A stretch of 64,000 nt of DNA, taken from positions 1-64,000 of the forward strand of contig JAVBLS010000004.1 of NCBI GenBank assembly GCA_031553235.1. The letters are read 5' to 3'. Numbering within the stretch: position 1 is the stretch's first letter; each line of letters starts with the position of its first letter. Source of the DNA: Frigididesulfovibrio sp031553235 (lineage in GTDB: Bacteria; Desulfobacterota; Desulfovibrionia; Desulfovibrionales; Desulfovibrionaceae). A model generated the notes under the pieces. That model was not told the DNA's origin. It saw only the letters and a program-made list of their open reading frames with translations, and did no database searches. Made by a program: the position numbers and the translations under genes. Below, one piece after another: positions 16,523 to 24,393 of the stretch.

Positions 16523-17134
16523 CTAGGCAAGAAGATTCTCCAACGAGTAGCGCTTGGTCAGCTTGGGCAGATCCGGATGAGGGGTGGGGATAACCACGGC
16601 GCTGTATACCGAACCGCCCATGCCTTCCACTGCCTTGACCCCGGCGGCCACGGCCGATTTGCAGGCGGCCACGTCACCTTGGATGAGAACGGAGATGTAG
16701 CCGGAAGCCACGTTTTCGTAGCCGACCACCTCGACATCGGCGGCCTTGCCCATGGCGTCCGCCGCCTCAAGCACGTAGACAAGACCAAAGGCCTCCAGCA
16801 GGCCCATGGCCCGGGGACGGGGGGCGTCTTCTTTCACCTCGCGCTCCACGGCATGCACCGAGACAATATCACCCACGGCCCGGATGGGGCGGGCCATGGC
16901 ATTGCAGGCGGTAAGCTTGCCCACGGAGGCGGCGGCCGCGGCGCCGGCGTCGACCGAGGCTTTGACGGCGGCCACGTCGCCCTTGACCATAACGGTCACC
17001 AGGGTGGAGCCGACGTTTTCATAGGAGATCAACCGTACATCGGCCGCCTTCAACATATGGTCGGCGCCGTATATGGCCGGCACCATGCCAAGGGTTTCCA
17101 CCAGGCCCAGAGCCTCTTCGCCGTAGTATCGCAT
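16523..17134 (-). CDS. BMC-T shell protein, first gene of the choline operon
   Basis: A 203-residue protein with two tandem BMC domains (about 8-92 and 108-190) joined by a charged linker (EREVKEDAPRPRA). Domain one has EALGLVETLGMVPAIYGADHML, domain two AMGLLEAFGLVYVLEAADAMG. No PduT-type pore cysteine is present, so it probably forms a plain or gated trimer. I chose the ATG at 17134, 5 bases after GGAG; the frame could extend to 17224 but that would pass the predicted transcription start. It is promoter-proximal. Confidence 0.92.
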   Translation of the reverse strand: MRYYGEEALGLVETLGMVPAIYGADHMLKAADVRLISYENVGSTLVTVMVKGDVAAVKASVDAGAAAAASVGKLTACNAMARPIRAVGDIVSVHAVEREVKEDAPRPRAMGLLEAFGLVYVLEAADAMGKAADVEVVGYENVASGYISVLIQGDVAACKSAVAAGVKAVEGMGGSVYSAVVIPTPHPDLPKLTKRYSLENLLA

Positions 17135-17205
17135 ATGCTCTCCAATCAGCGGTAAAAATGCTTCCGATCGAAACTTGCCGCACCGTCTTTGTCCGGTAGT
17201 AAGGG

Positions 17206-17237
17206 AGTCTAACCCTTCCCCCATAGGGGAAAGTCAA
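17206..17237 (-). promoter_or_regulatory. MerR-type promoter of the choline microcompartment operon
   Basis: On the minus strand -35 TTGACT (17237-17232) and -10 TAGACT (17211-17206) are separated by 20 bases, longer than the usual 17. The spacer holds the near-palindrome TTCCCCTATGGGGGAA (14 of 16 positions symmetric). Long spacers carrying a palindrome are the hallmark of promoters bound by MerR-family activators. Transcription would start near 17199, about 65 bases before the first shell gene. The likely regulator is the MerR gene at 20376. Confidence 0.8.
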
Positions 17238-17571
17238 TGGGGTTCTACAAAAAAAGTTGCAGACGCAACAGTGCGAAATTTATACAAACAGTTGTAAGGA
17301 CCAACGGCCATACGATTATAAAATAGTCGATTTACTGCAGAATATCTGGCTTAAAAATAATGCTCTCATCGGGAGAATTTCTATCCGGGTAAAATTGTAC
17401 TTTTTTCATCCGACCACAGAAAGCGAGAAGGCCTTTGAAGTGCCGGGGCTGAATGTTTTGACGAAAAAATTTGTTTGGCTTTTTTTTCATGATGCACTGA
17501 TCAACCAAGAGTCCAACACTCCGATAACTACTTTTCTCCTTAGAGTCGCAAACAAATACAGACGAACGGCA
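17238..17571. other. Intergenic stretch between the divergent MerR-type promoters
   Basis: No convincing gene. An open frame on the plus strand joins the transporter frame, but it has no ribosome site and moderately AT-rich composition, so I treat it as leader DNA. The two promoters face away from each other across this stretch, about 335 bases apart. I see no further clear operator. Confidence 0.6.
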
Positions 17572-17602
17572 TTGACCTTCCCCTTAAGGGAAATGCTAGC
17601 CT
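17572..17602 (+). promoter_or_regulatory. MerR-type promoter of the transporter/phosphatase genes
   Basis: On the plus strand -35 TTGACC (17572-17577) and -10 TAGCCT (17597-17602) have a 19-base spacer containing TTCCCCTTAAGGGAAA, a near-palindrome (14 of 16 positions symmetric) with the same TTCCCC half-site as the divergent promoter. The start would be near 17609, leaving a ~65-base leader before the transporter. The same MerR protein likely acts on both. Confidence 0.8.
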
Positions 17603-17673
17603 TGAGGGGAGAACTCGGCTTGCCGTGGCGGCACGCCGGACGTCGGCACACAATTTCAACGAGGAAAGGACTT

Positions 17674-18771
17674 ATGGCTCAGGCATTGGGTGTCCTCAAC
17701 CCGGCGGCCATTGCGGCAAAAACGGGTCTGGACACGTCGTTCAAGAGGAGAGGCATCATCACCGCCGTGCTGTCCGGCATGTTTTACGGCACCTACACAG
17801 CCTTCATGACCCTGGCCATGAGCCTGGGCGTCTGGGCCGGCTGGTACGGGGAACATTCCGGCCTTTCCGCCTTCGCGGTCATGTATCTGCTCAGCGCCCT
17901 GGGCGCGGCCTGCACCGACACCTGCAGCGCGGGCTGGGCCCTCGGCCTCGCCACGCTCAAAGGCAAACTGGGTGACTTTTTTCGCTGCATCAAAACCAAA
18001 CCCGGCCTGGTCATGATGGGCGCCGCCGTGGTCGGCGGCCCACTGGCCAGCACGGCCTATGTAGTCGGCTTGCAGCAGGCCGGCTCCATCGTGGTGCCCA
18101 TCAGCGCGCTCTGTCCGGCCATCGGGGCCATTCTGGGCCGGGTGCTTTTCAAGCAACCGCTGAACGCCCGGATGATCCTGGGCATCGGCATCTGCTTTTT
18201 GGCCAGCGTGATGATCGGCTGCACCGGCCTTAAAGCCGATGCCCCGCCCAACCTTTTTGTGGGCATCTTCTTCGGCTTTGTGGCCGCCCTGTGCTGGGGT
18301 ATTGAAGGCTGCGTGTGCGGCTACGGCACCTCACTCATCGACCCCGAGGTAGGCATCACCATCCGCCAGGTGACCTCCTGCCTCTCCAACCTGATCATAC
18401 TGGTGCCGGTGTTCTCGATGATTGCCGGGGTCAACCCGCTCGGCATGGTTGCCCGGGCCTTCACCGACGGTACGGCCATGCCCTGGTTCATCGTGGCCGG
18501 CTTCGGGGCCTATTTCGGCTTCATGCTCTGGTACAAGGGCAACGCCATGTGCGGCGCGGCGCTCGGCATGTCGTGCAACGGCGCCTTCTCCTTCTGGGGG
18601 CCCTTCTTCTGCTGGCTGGTGCTGGGCGCGGCCTTCGGCCGCGACGGCTGGTCCATGCCGCCCATCGCCTGGCTCGCCGCCGTGACCATGATCATCGGCA
18701 TCTTCACCATTGCCATGAACCCCCTGGACCTGCCGAGAAAAGGAAACAAGGTCACCTATGAAGCCGCTTAA
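17674..18771 (+). CDS. DMT-superfamily transporter, candidate choline importer
   Basis: The 365-residue inner-membrane protein has about ten hydrophobic helices and the two-fold repeat of 10-TMS drug/metabolite transporters, with some resemblance to RhaT-like sugar transporters. It starts at an ATG with GAGGAAAGGA just upstream; an extension to 17257 has no such signal. It is the first gene downstream of the MerR-type promoter that mirrors the choline operon promoter. Small DMT/EmrE-type proteins occur in other cut loci, so uptake of choline is the best guess, though substrate cannot be read from the sequence. Export of trimethylamine is an alternative. Confidence 0.8.
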   Translation: MAQALGVLNPAAIAAKTGLDTSFKRRGIITAVLSGMFYGTYTAFMTLAMSLGVWAGWYGEHSGLSAFAVMYLLSALGAACTDTCSAGWALGLATLKGKLGDFFRCIKTKPGLVMMGAAVVGGPLASTAYVVGLQQAGSIVVPISALCPAIGAILGRVLFKQPLNARMILGIGICFLASVMIGCTGLKADAPPNLFVGIFFGFVAALCWGIEGCVCGYGTSLIDPEVGITIRQVTSCLSNLIILVPVFSMIAGVNPLGMVARAFTDGTAMPWFIVAGFGAYFGFMLWYKGNAMCGAALGMSCNGAFSFWGPFFCWLVLGAAFGRDGWSMPPIAWLAAVTMIIGIFTIAMNPLDLPRKGNKVTYEAA

Positions 18772-19024
18772 CTACGCCATCCTGAAACACCTGACCAAGG
18801 TTGAAGAAGCCTGCGCCGACGACGTCATCGCGTCGCTGCAGGGCACGTATGGGCACTTCAAGGCATTGAACAGGCGAGAAGTGACCAATGCCCTGATGAC
18901 GGCCGAGGCCAACGGCCTGCTGGAAGAGTCGCGCTTCGAACTGGACAATGCCGGGCAGTTGCGGGTTTATTTCCGAGCCCACGCCAAAGGCGCCGCCACC
19001 ATCAACGGCTACATCCCGGACTAA
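18758..19024 (+). CDS. Small winged-helix-like protein of unknown function
   Basis: An 88-residue protein whose ATG overlaps the last 14 bases of the transporter gene in another frame. The sequence (MKPLNYAILKHLTKVEEACADDVIASL, then LNRREVTNALMTAEANGLLEESRFELD) reads like a compact winged helix with a final beta-hairpin. A small regulator or adaptor would fit; no family is recognised with certainty. The overlap implies coupled expression with the transporter and, 14 bases later, the phosphatase. Confidence 0.75.
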   Translation: MKPLNYAILKHLTKVEEACADDVIASLQGTYGHFKALNRREVTNALMTAEANGLLEESRFELDNAGQLRVYFRAHAKGAATINGYIPD

Positions 19025-19038
19025 CCAGGAGGGAATGG

Positions 19039-20103
19039 ATGAAATCCGCCCGCGTCTTATGCCTTATCGCCGCCGCCCTGTTGCCGCTTGCCTCCGCCCT
19101 GCCCGCTTCGGCGACGGAGCTGAGCCACTGGCCCCCGGCAATTAAAGAACAGCTTGAAACAATGATCAAGAAGAACGCCGGCAAGGGCAACTACGCTGTT
19201 TTCGATATGGACAACACCAGCTATCGTTATGATCTGGAAGAGTCCCTGATGGCCTATATGGAGATGGAGGGCGCGCTCAGCCGCGACAATCTCGCCCCCT
19301 CCCTGAAACTCATCCCCTTCAAAGATACTCCAGAATTCAAGGAAAGCATCGTAAGCTACTACTACCGTCTGTGCGCAATGGGGGACATGATCAGCTACCC
19401 TTGGGCCGCCCAGGTCTTTTCCGGCTTCACCCTCAGGGAGCTGAAACACTATGTCGACGGCCTCATGGCCTGTGGCAGGCCGATTCCGGTGCGCTACTAC
19501 GACGGCGACACGGTAAAGGAAGGCCCGGTCAACCCGCCCAAGCCCTTTACCGGCATGCAGGAACTCTACAACAAGCTGCAGGAGAACGGCATCACCGTTT
19601 ACGTCATGACCGCGGCGAGCGAAGAACTGGTGCGCATGATCGCTTCCGATCCCAAATACGGTTACAACGTGAAGCCTGAGGACGTCATCGGCGTGACCCT
19701 GCTGCTGAAGGATCGCAAGACCGGCGATCTGACCACCTCGCGTCTGCAGATTGCCGCGGGCACGTATGCCCCCCAAAAGAATCTCGACTGTGAGATGACT
19801 CCGACTCTGGCCAACCCCATGCCCTGGTACGAGGGCAAAATGGGTTCCATCCTCGGCTACATCGATCAGTGGAAAAAGCCGGTGATCGTCGGTGGCGATA
19901 CGCCCCTCTCCGACGGCTACATGCTGCTGAACGGCGTGGATGTGGATAAGGGCGGCGCGCGCGTGTGGGTGAACCGCAAAGACGCCGCCATGAAGCAGAT
20001 CGAAGACTGGTGGAAGAAATCCGCTGCACGACAAAAAGAACTGGGGCTGCCCGTCACCGCCGACAAAAACTGGCTGGTAGTGAAACCCGACGATATTCAA
20101 TAG
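19039..20103 (+). CDS. pchP: Secreted phosphorylcholine phosphatase (HAD superfamily)
   Basis: The 354-residue protein begins with a signal peptide (about residues 1-26, ending ALPASA). Its HAD motifs match Pseudomonas phosphorylcholine phosphatase PchP: motif I DMDNT (Asp56 nucleophile, Asp58), motif II TAAS near 191, a lysine at 267, and motif III GDTPLSD at 286-292. The Lys-to-GDTP spacing of 19 residues equals that of PchP (Lys242, Gly261). It should release choline from phosphocholine in the periplasm. Placement between a candidate choline transporter and the MerR regulator, opposite cutC, supports this. The ribosome site is AGGAGG. Broader phosphatase activity cannot be excluded. Confidence 0.87.
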   Translation: MKSARVLCLIAAALLPLASALPASATELSHWPPAIKEQLETMIKKNAGKGNYAVFDMDNTSYRYDLEESLMAYMEMEGALSRDNLAPSLKLIPFKDTPEFKESIVSYYYRLCAMGDMISYPWAAQVFSGFTLRELKHYVDGLMACGRPIPVRYYDGDTVKEGPVNPPKPFTGMQELYNKLQENGITVYVMTAASEELVRMIASDPKYGYNVKPEDVIGVTLLLKDRKTGDLTTSRLQIAAGTYAPQKNLDCEMTPTLANPMPWYEGKMGSILGYIDQWKKPVIVGGDTPLSDGYMLLNGVDVDKGGARVWVNRKDAAMKQIEDWWKKSAARQKELGLPVTADKNWLVVKPDDIQ

Positions 20104-20375
20104 AGCATTTTCAAAAAAACAGCCGTTCCGCCGTCGGCAAGAGGTCCGGCGGCGGGCCGTGTTGCCGGCGCGAAGCGCAACGACGCCGGAGGCAGGGAAA
20201 AGGGGAGGACGGCAATCTCCCCCCTTTCCTCCCTGCCCCGCTTGTGCCATGATGCCGCCTTCCGTCGGAATATCGGAATCCGGCGGGCGATATTTCGCCT
20301 CCGGGGGCCAACGCGCCTCCCCCGGGAGCGGAAACACACGCCGGGTCACCCGAGGGCCGGCTTTCGAGGTGCCGC

Positions 20376-21260
20376 ATGCAATCCAAGGGCAAATATTTCA
20401 TCGGAGACATGAGCAAAATCTGCAATGTCTCCCGCAAAGCTCTCCGCTACTATGACTCCATCGGCCTGATCTCTTCGCAGAGACACGGCTGGAACAACTA
20501 TCGCTACTATACCGAAGACTCGCTTCTGGCCGTTCCGGTGATCAAGTATTACAAGCAGATGGGTTTCACTCTGGAGGAAATGCGCTCCTTCATTGAAGGC
20601 AAGGGGCCGAATGTTTACGGAAGCATGCAGAAATCCTTTCTGGCCAAGATCGAAGAGATTCGTCACGAACAGGAGCAGTTGCGCCGCAAGCACGATTCGG
20701 TCAAAGACTGGTACGACCTGATTGTCGAAGCGGAAATGGTCATTGAGAACACCATCTGCGAGGTCTCGGTCAAGTACATTGAGCCGGTGCCGCTGCTGTT
20801 CCATGAACAGGAATATGCCGGCAACCTCAGAGCCTCGATCATCAATATCGAATTTACCAACTATGTGGAGTCACAGCACAACGAAATCACCGGCCCGGTC
20901 ATTTTGAACTTCAGCTCCTTTGCCGGCCGGCTGCAGGACAGGCCGCAAAAAATTCGGGTGCTGCAAAAAACCCTGATGCCCTGCCCCGAGGGAACCAAGG
21001 TCACCTTCGGCGGCTGCATGATGGCCACCTGCTACCACATCGGCCCCCATGAAGAACTGCCCGAAACTTATAAAAAAATCTGCCGTTGGGCCCGCGCCCA
21101 GGGCTACGCGCTGGGCGCGGATTCTTACGAACGCTACGTCACCGACTACTGGACCACGCGCAACAGTGCGCAATTTGTAACCGAAGTCATGCTGCGCGTA
21201 TCGCGCGGGCAGGCGCCCTGCGACTGCGGCGACCGCGCCGAGGGTGAATGCCCGGAGTAG
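20376..21260 (+). CDS. MerR-family regulator, candidate activator of the choline genes
   Basis: The 294-residue protein has a MerR winged helix in residues 6-75 (YFIGDMSKICNVSRKALRYYDSIGLI), a dimer helix around 80-120, and a C-terminal ligand-binding domain of the GyrI/BmrR type (about 130-280). A cluster CDCGD lies near the C-terminus. It is the only regulator in the choline region, and both promoters of the divergent operons have the long-spacer architecture that MerR proteins act on. The ligand may be choline, phosphocholine or acetaldehyde (inference). Confidence 0.9.
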   Translation: MQSKGKYFIGDMSKICNVSRKALRYYDSIGLISSQRHGWNNYRYYTEDSLLAVPVIKYYKQMGFTLEEMRSFIEGKGPNVYGSMQKSFLAKIEEIRHEQEQLRRKHDSVKDWYDLIVEAEMVIENTICEVSVKYIEPVPLLFHEQEYAGNLRASIINIEFTNYVESQHNEITGPVILNFSSFAGRLQDRPQKIRVLQKTLMPCPEGTKVTFGGCMMATCYHIGPHEELPETYKKICRWARAQGYALGADSYERYVTDYWTTRNSAQFVTEVMLRVSRGQAPCDCGDRAEGECPE

Positions 21261-21292
21261 TCCCCCTCCCCCGCTCTATCATCTCCATCCAC

Positions 21293-21323
21293 GCCGGCCG
21301 GGTGCCTCCGACCGGCATTTTTT
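21293..21323 (+). terminator. Intrinsic terminator after the MerR gene
   Basis: GCCGG-C-CGG pairs with CCG-A-CCGGC around a GTGCCT loop and is followed by ATTTTTT. It lies 33 bases after the merR stop and separates the choline region from the hydroxyproline operon. Confidence 0.65.
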
Positions 21324-21543
21324 ATTTCCTCATTTATCCCGGCAATGTACGAACCCGCCGCCACGGCATCGCTTCTGCGCCCGGCGTACTTGTTGCCGTG
21401 GCGGCTGCAGCGATGCGCTACACATGTTGCGTCATTTGTATCATAACAATACACTTTTCCTTTCTATGCCTCGGCCGCCGCATACCCCCAAGAGTGGTAA
21501 GAAATTATGTTATTATCGGATGATGTATTATTCCCGATCTCGT

Positions 21544-21559
21544 TGGCTCAGTCGTTGCA
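21544..21559 (+). promoter_or_regulatory. Sigma-54 promoter of the hydroxyproline operon
   Basis: TGGCTCAGTCGTTGCA matches TGGCACG-N4-TTGCW with the exact GG-N10-GC spacing. Transcription would start near 21571, ~138 bases before the first gene. The operon ends with its own sigma-54 activator gene (30729). The rest of 21324-21708 holds no gene; it is locally AT-rich and probably contains activator sites. Confidence 0.75.
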
Positions 21560-21708
21560 AAAAACTTGTTTGAAGCGGGTAACGCCCATTCCTGCCAGGG
21601 AAGAAACTTGATGCGGGGCGGCTTGAGACAGGTCTACAAATATATCCAACATATAGCCGCCATTTTTCCGGTTCATTCACGCCCCAGCCTGTGAGAGAGG
21701 ACCAGAAC

Positions 21709-22896
21709 ATGAGTCAACGCACAACCGCCGACATCGTGGTCATAGGAGGCGGCGCCGTCGGCACCGCTGTGGCCTGCTTCCTGGCCAGGGCGGGCCAAGA
21801 GGTCGTCCTGGTGGAACGGGGAGAATATGCCTGGGGCTCCAGCCGCCGTTGCGACGGCAACATCGCCACCTACGACAGCCCTCCCGGCTATTTCAGCAGA
21901 CTGTGCAAACTGAGCATCGACCTCTTCGACGTGATCATTCCCGAGCTCAACTACGATATCCAGTTCATTACCTGTGGACACGGCCTGCTTGTCGACAATG
22001 AAGAGGATCTGGAAATCGCCAAACGGAACGTCGAAGGCAAGATAAAAGAGGGTGTTCCGGCGGTTTTCTGGGACCGGAACGAATTGAAACACCGTGAGCC
22101 CAAGGTCGCGGACGACATGCTGGCCTGCATTGACTTTGAATGCGACGCCAAACTCAACCCCATGCGCCTGACTTTTGCCTTGGCAGATCTAGCCCGGCGT
22201 AAAGGGAGCAGACTGCAACTGCGCACCCAGGTCACCGGCATCCGCATGGAAAATGGAGCCGTGCGCGCCGTCGAAACCGACAAAGGTGAGATTCTGACCA
22301 ACAAAGTCATTTTGGCCGCCGGGGTCTGGACACCGATGATCGGTGCCATGGCCGGGCTGCACGTTCCGGTCCGCCCCCGGCAGGGGCAGTTGCTGGTCAC
22401 CGAGCGGCAGAAGGGCTTCACCATGAAAAGTTACAGCGAGTTCGGCTACATTGCCGCCAAAGAAGGCCGGGCCCGCCCGGGCGTGACCGCGGAAATGGAG
22501 GAATACGGCATCGCCTTTGTTTTTGAGCCCACCCACGGCGGCACCTGCCTGATCGGCAGCAGCAGGCGCTTCGACGGCATGAACACCGAGCCCCATCCTC
22601 TGGTGGCCCAGGCCCTGGCCCAACGCGGCGTGCGCTTTTTCCCCTGCCTGGCCGATTCGCACCTGATCCGCACCTATGCCGGCGTACGCCCGTCTACGCC
22701 CGACGGCAAACCGATCATCTCGCCCACCCACATTGAAGGCATGTACGTGGCCACCGGCCACGAAGGCAACGGCATCGGCCTTTCTCTGGTCACCGGGCTG
22801 CTGATGACGCAGCTGATCTGTGGGGAAAAACCGGACATGGATCTGCAGCCGCTCAGCATTGACCGTTTCGGGCTGAACCCGCCAGCCCTGTTCTGA
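21709..22896 (+). CDS. D-hydroxyproline dehydrogenase, beta (DAO-type FAD) subunit
   Basis: The 395-residue flavoprotein belongs to the glycine/D-amino-acid oxidase family: FAD-binding IVVIGGGAVGTAVACFLARAG at 9-29, the WGSSRRCDGN segment, and the C-terminal YVATGHEGNGIGLSLVTG. With the genes at 24056 and 24394 it would form the three-subunit D-hydroxyproline dehydrogenase known from Pseudomonas, which oxidises cis-4-hydroxy-D-proline to 1-pyrroline-4-hydroxy-2-carboxylate. I chose the ATG at 21709 for its GAGAGAGG site. Sarcosine or D-proline oxidation is an alternative, but the epimerase next door favours hydroxyproline. Confidence 0.85.
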   Translation: MSQRTTADIVVIGGGAVGTAVACFLARAGQEVVLVERGEYAWGSSRRCDGNIATYDSPPGYFSRLCKLSIDLFDVIIPELNYDIQFITCGHGLLVDNEEDLEIAKRNVEGKIKEGVPAVFWDRNELKHREPKVADDMLACIDFECDAKLNPMRLTFALADLARRKGSRLQLRTQVTGIRMENGAVRAVETDKGEILTNKVILAAGVWTPMIGAMAGLHVPVRPRQGQLLVTERQKGFTMKSYSEFGYIAAKEGRARPGVTAEMEEYGIAFVFEPTHGGTCLIGSSRRFDGMNTEPHPLVAQALAQRGVRFFPCLADSHLIRTYAGVRPSTPDGKPIISPTHIEGMYVATGHEGNGIGLSLVTGLLMTQLICGEKPDMDLQPLSIDRFGLNPPALF

Positions 22897-22929
22897 ATCG
22901 TAACGATTCCCAACAAGGAGAATACATTC

Positions 22930-23955
22930 ATGAAAACCACGCACCTCTTGCAGACCATCGACACCCACACGGCCGGCAACCCCACGCGCAGCATCTTTTC
23001 CGGCTTTCCGCACATTCCCGGCACGAGCATGGCCGAAAAACAGGAATACACCATCAAAAATCTCGACTGGCTCCGCACCAGCACCATGAAAGAGCCGCGC
23101 GGCCACGTGGACATGTGCGGCACCATCTGGGTGCCCCCCTGCCGGCCCGAAGCCAATATCGGCATCATGTTCATCGACACCATCGGCTATCTGCCCATGT
23201 GCGGGCACAGCACCATCGGCAGCGTCACCGCCCTGGTGGAAAGCGGCCGCGTGCCCCTGACCGGCGACGTGCTCGACGTGGTCCTGGATACCCCGGCCGG
23301 CCTGGTGCGCACCAAGGCATACCTGAAAGACGGCAAGGTGGAAAAAGTGGCCTTCCGCAACATTCCCTCCTTTGTTTACGCCAAGGGCGAGGTGGAGGTG
23401 CCGGGCGTGGGCCGCGTCTCCTACCATGTGTCTTACGGCGGCAATGTGTACGCCATCACCGAAGCGGCCCCCTTCGACATTGAGTTGCGCCCCGAGCGGC
23501 TCAAGGACGTGCTCAAGGCGGCCATGACCTTTGCCAAGGTCATCCGCAAAGAAGTGGACTTCGTGCATCCCGAGCATTCCTTCATCAAGGGCATATCCCA
23601 CGTCATGTTCACCGCCCCGCCCCAGAGCCCCGAAGCCACCCACCGCAACACCGTGGTCGTGCTGCCCAAAGACCTGGAGACCGGCGCCCCGGCCTTTGAC
23701 CGCTCTCCCTGCGGCACGGGCACCTCGGCCCGGGCGGCCACCCTGTTCGTCAACGGCGAGATCGGCCTGAACCAGGAGTTCGTGCACGAGAGCATCATCG
23801 GCACCCGCTTCAGCGCCAAGATTGTCGAGCCGGCCTCGGTCGGCCCTTACAAGGGCGGCATTCCCGAAGTGGCCGGCAACGCCTGCATCACCGGCCTGCA
23901 CACCTTTGTGCTCGATCCTACAGATATGCTCAAGGACGGTTTCTTGGTGGGCTAA
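22930..23955 (+). CDS. 4-hydroxyproline 2-epimerase (proline racemase family)
   Basis: The 341-residue protein has both catalytic cysteines of the family: Cys91 in MCGHSTIG and Cys261 in SPCGTGTSA. A Cys/Cys pair marks racemases and epimerases and excludes the trans-3-hydroxyproline dehydratases, which have Ser or Thr at the first position. It should interconvert trans-4-hydroxy-L-proline and cis-4-hydroxy-D-proline, the first step of this pathway. The neighbouring D-hydroxyproline dehydrogenase and deaminase genes support this over proline racemase. The ribosome site is AAGGAG. Confidence 0.92.
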   Translation: MKTTHLLQTIDTHTAGNPTRSIFSGFPHIPGTSMAEKQEYTIKNLDWLRTSTMKEPRGHVDMCGTIWVPPCRPEANIGIMFIDTIGYLPMCGHSTIGSVTALVESGRVPLTGDVLDVVLDTPAGLVRTKAYLKDGKVEKVAFRNIPSFVYAKGEVEVPGVGRVSYHVSYGGNVYAITEAAPFDIELRPERLKDVLKAAMTFAKVIRKEVDFVHPEHSFIKGISHVMFTAPPQSPEATHRNTVVVLPKDLETGAPAFDRSPCGTGTSARAATLFVNGEIGLNQEFVHESIIGTRFSAKIVEPASVGPYKGGIPEVAGNACITGLHTFVLDPTDMLKDGFLVG

Positions 23956-24055
23956 CCCTCCCCGCGGGCCGGCCGGCAACCGCGAAGCGGCCCTGTGCCG
24001 GCGCCCTGCGCGGTGTTCCGCAAGCGGCAACACAACTATTCGAGCGAGGCACCCG

Positions 24056-24343
24056 ATGTTTAAGGCAGTCTTTCCACCCCGGGAAAAGGTGACCCTGTAC
24101 TTCGAGGGGGTTCCCATCGAGGCCGAGGCCGGCATGACCGTCAGCGCCGCCCTGCTCCAGGTCGGCATCGCCCATACCCGCACCACCGCGATCAAGCATG
24201 AAGAACGCGGCACGTACTGCGGCATGGGCATCTGCTACGAATGCCTGATGGAGATAGATGGAGAGCCAAACAGGCAGGCCTGCCTCACCCGGGTGCGGGA
24301 CGGCATGAAGGTCGGCCGCGGGCAAGGCGACCCGGACTATTGA
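24056..24343 (+). CDS. D-hydroxyproline dehydrogenase, [2Fe-2S] gamma subunit
   Basis: The 95-residue ferredoxin-like protein has the plant-type motif TYCGMGICYECLMEIDG with a fourth cysteine in QACLTRV. Short subunits of this kind accompany DAO-type and pyridine-nucleotide-disulfide-type flavoproteins in hydrogen cyanide synthase-like dehydrogenases (HcnA-like). It would carry electrons between the two flavin subunits. It lies between the epimerase and the alpha subunit. Confidence 0.87.
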   Translation: MFKAVFPPREKVTLYFEGVPIEAEAGMTVSAALLQVGIAHTRTTAIKHEERGTYCGMGICYECLMEIDGEPNRQACLTRVRDGMKVGRGQGDPDY

Positions 24344-24393
24344 TCCGCCCAGGCAGAAAACCCGCAACCTCTTGAAACGGCAGGTGAGAGAAT

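Noticed and set aside
22930..23955. Possibility of trans-3-hydroxyproline dehydratase.
   Set aside because: That activity has Ser or Thr at the first catalytic position; here it is Cys91.
22189..24231. Long minus-strand open frame opposite the hydroxyproline genes.
   Set aside because: Antisense shadow crossing two real genes; no motifs.
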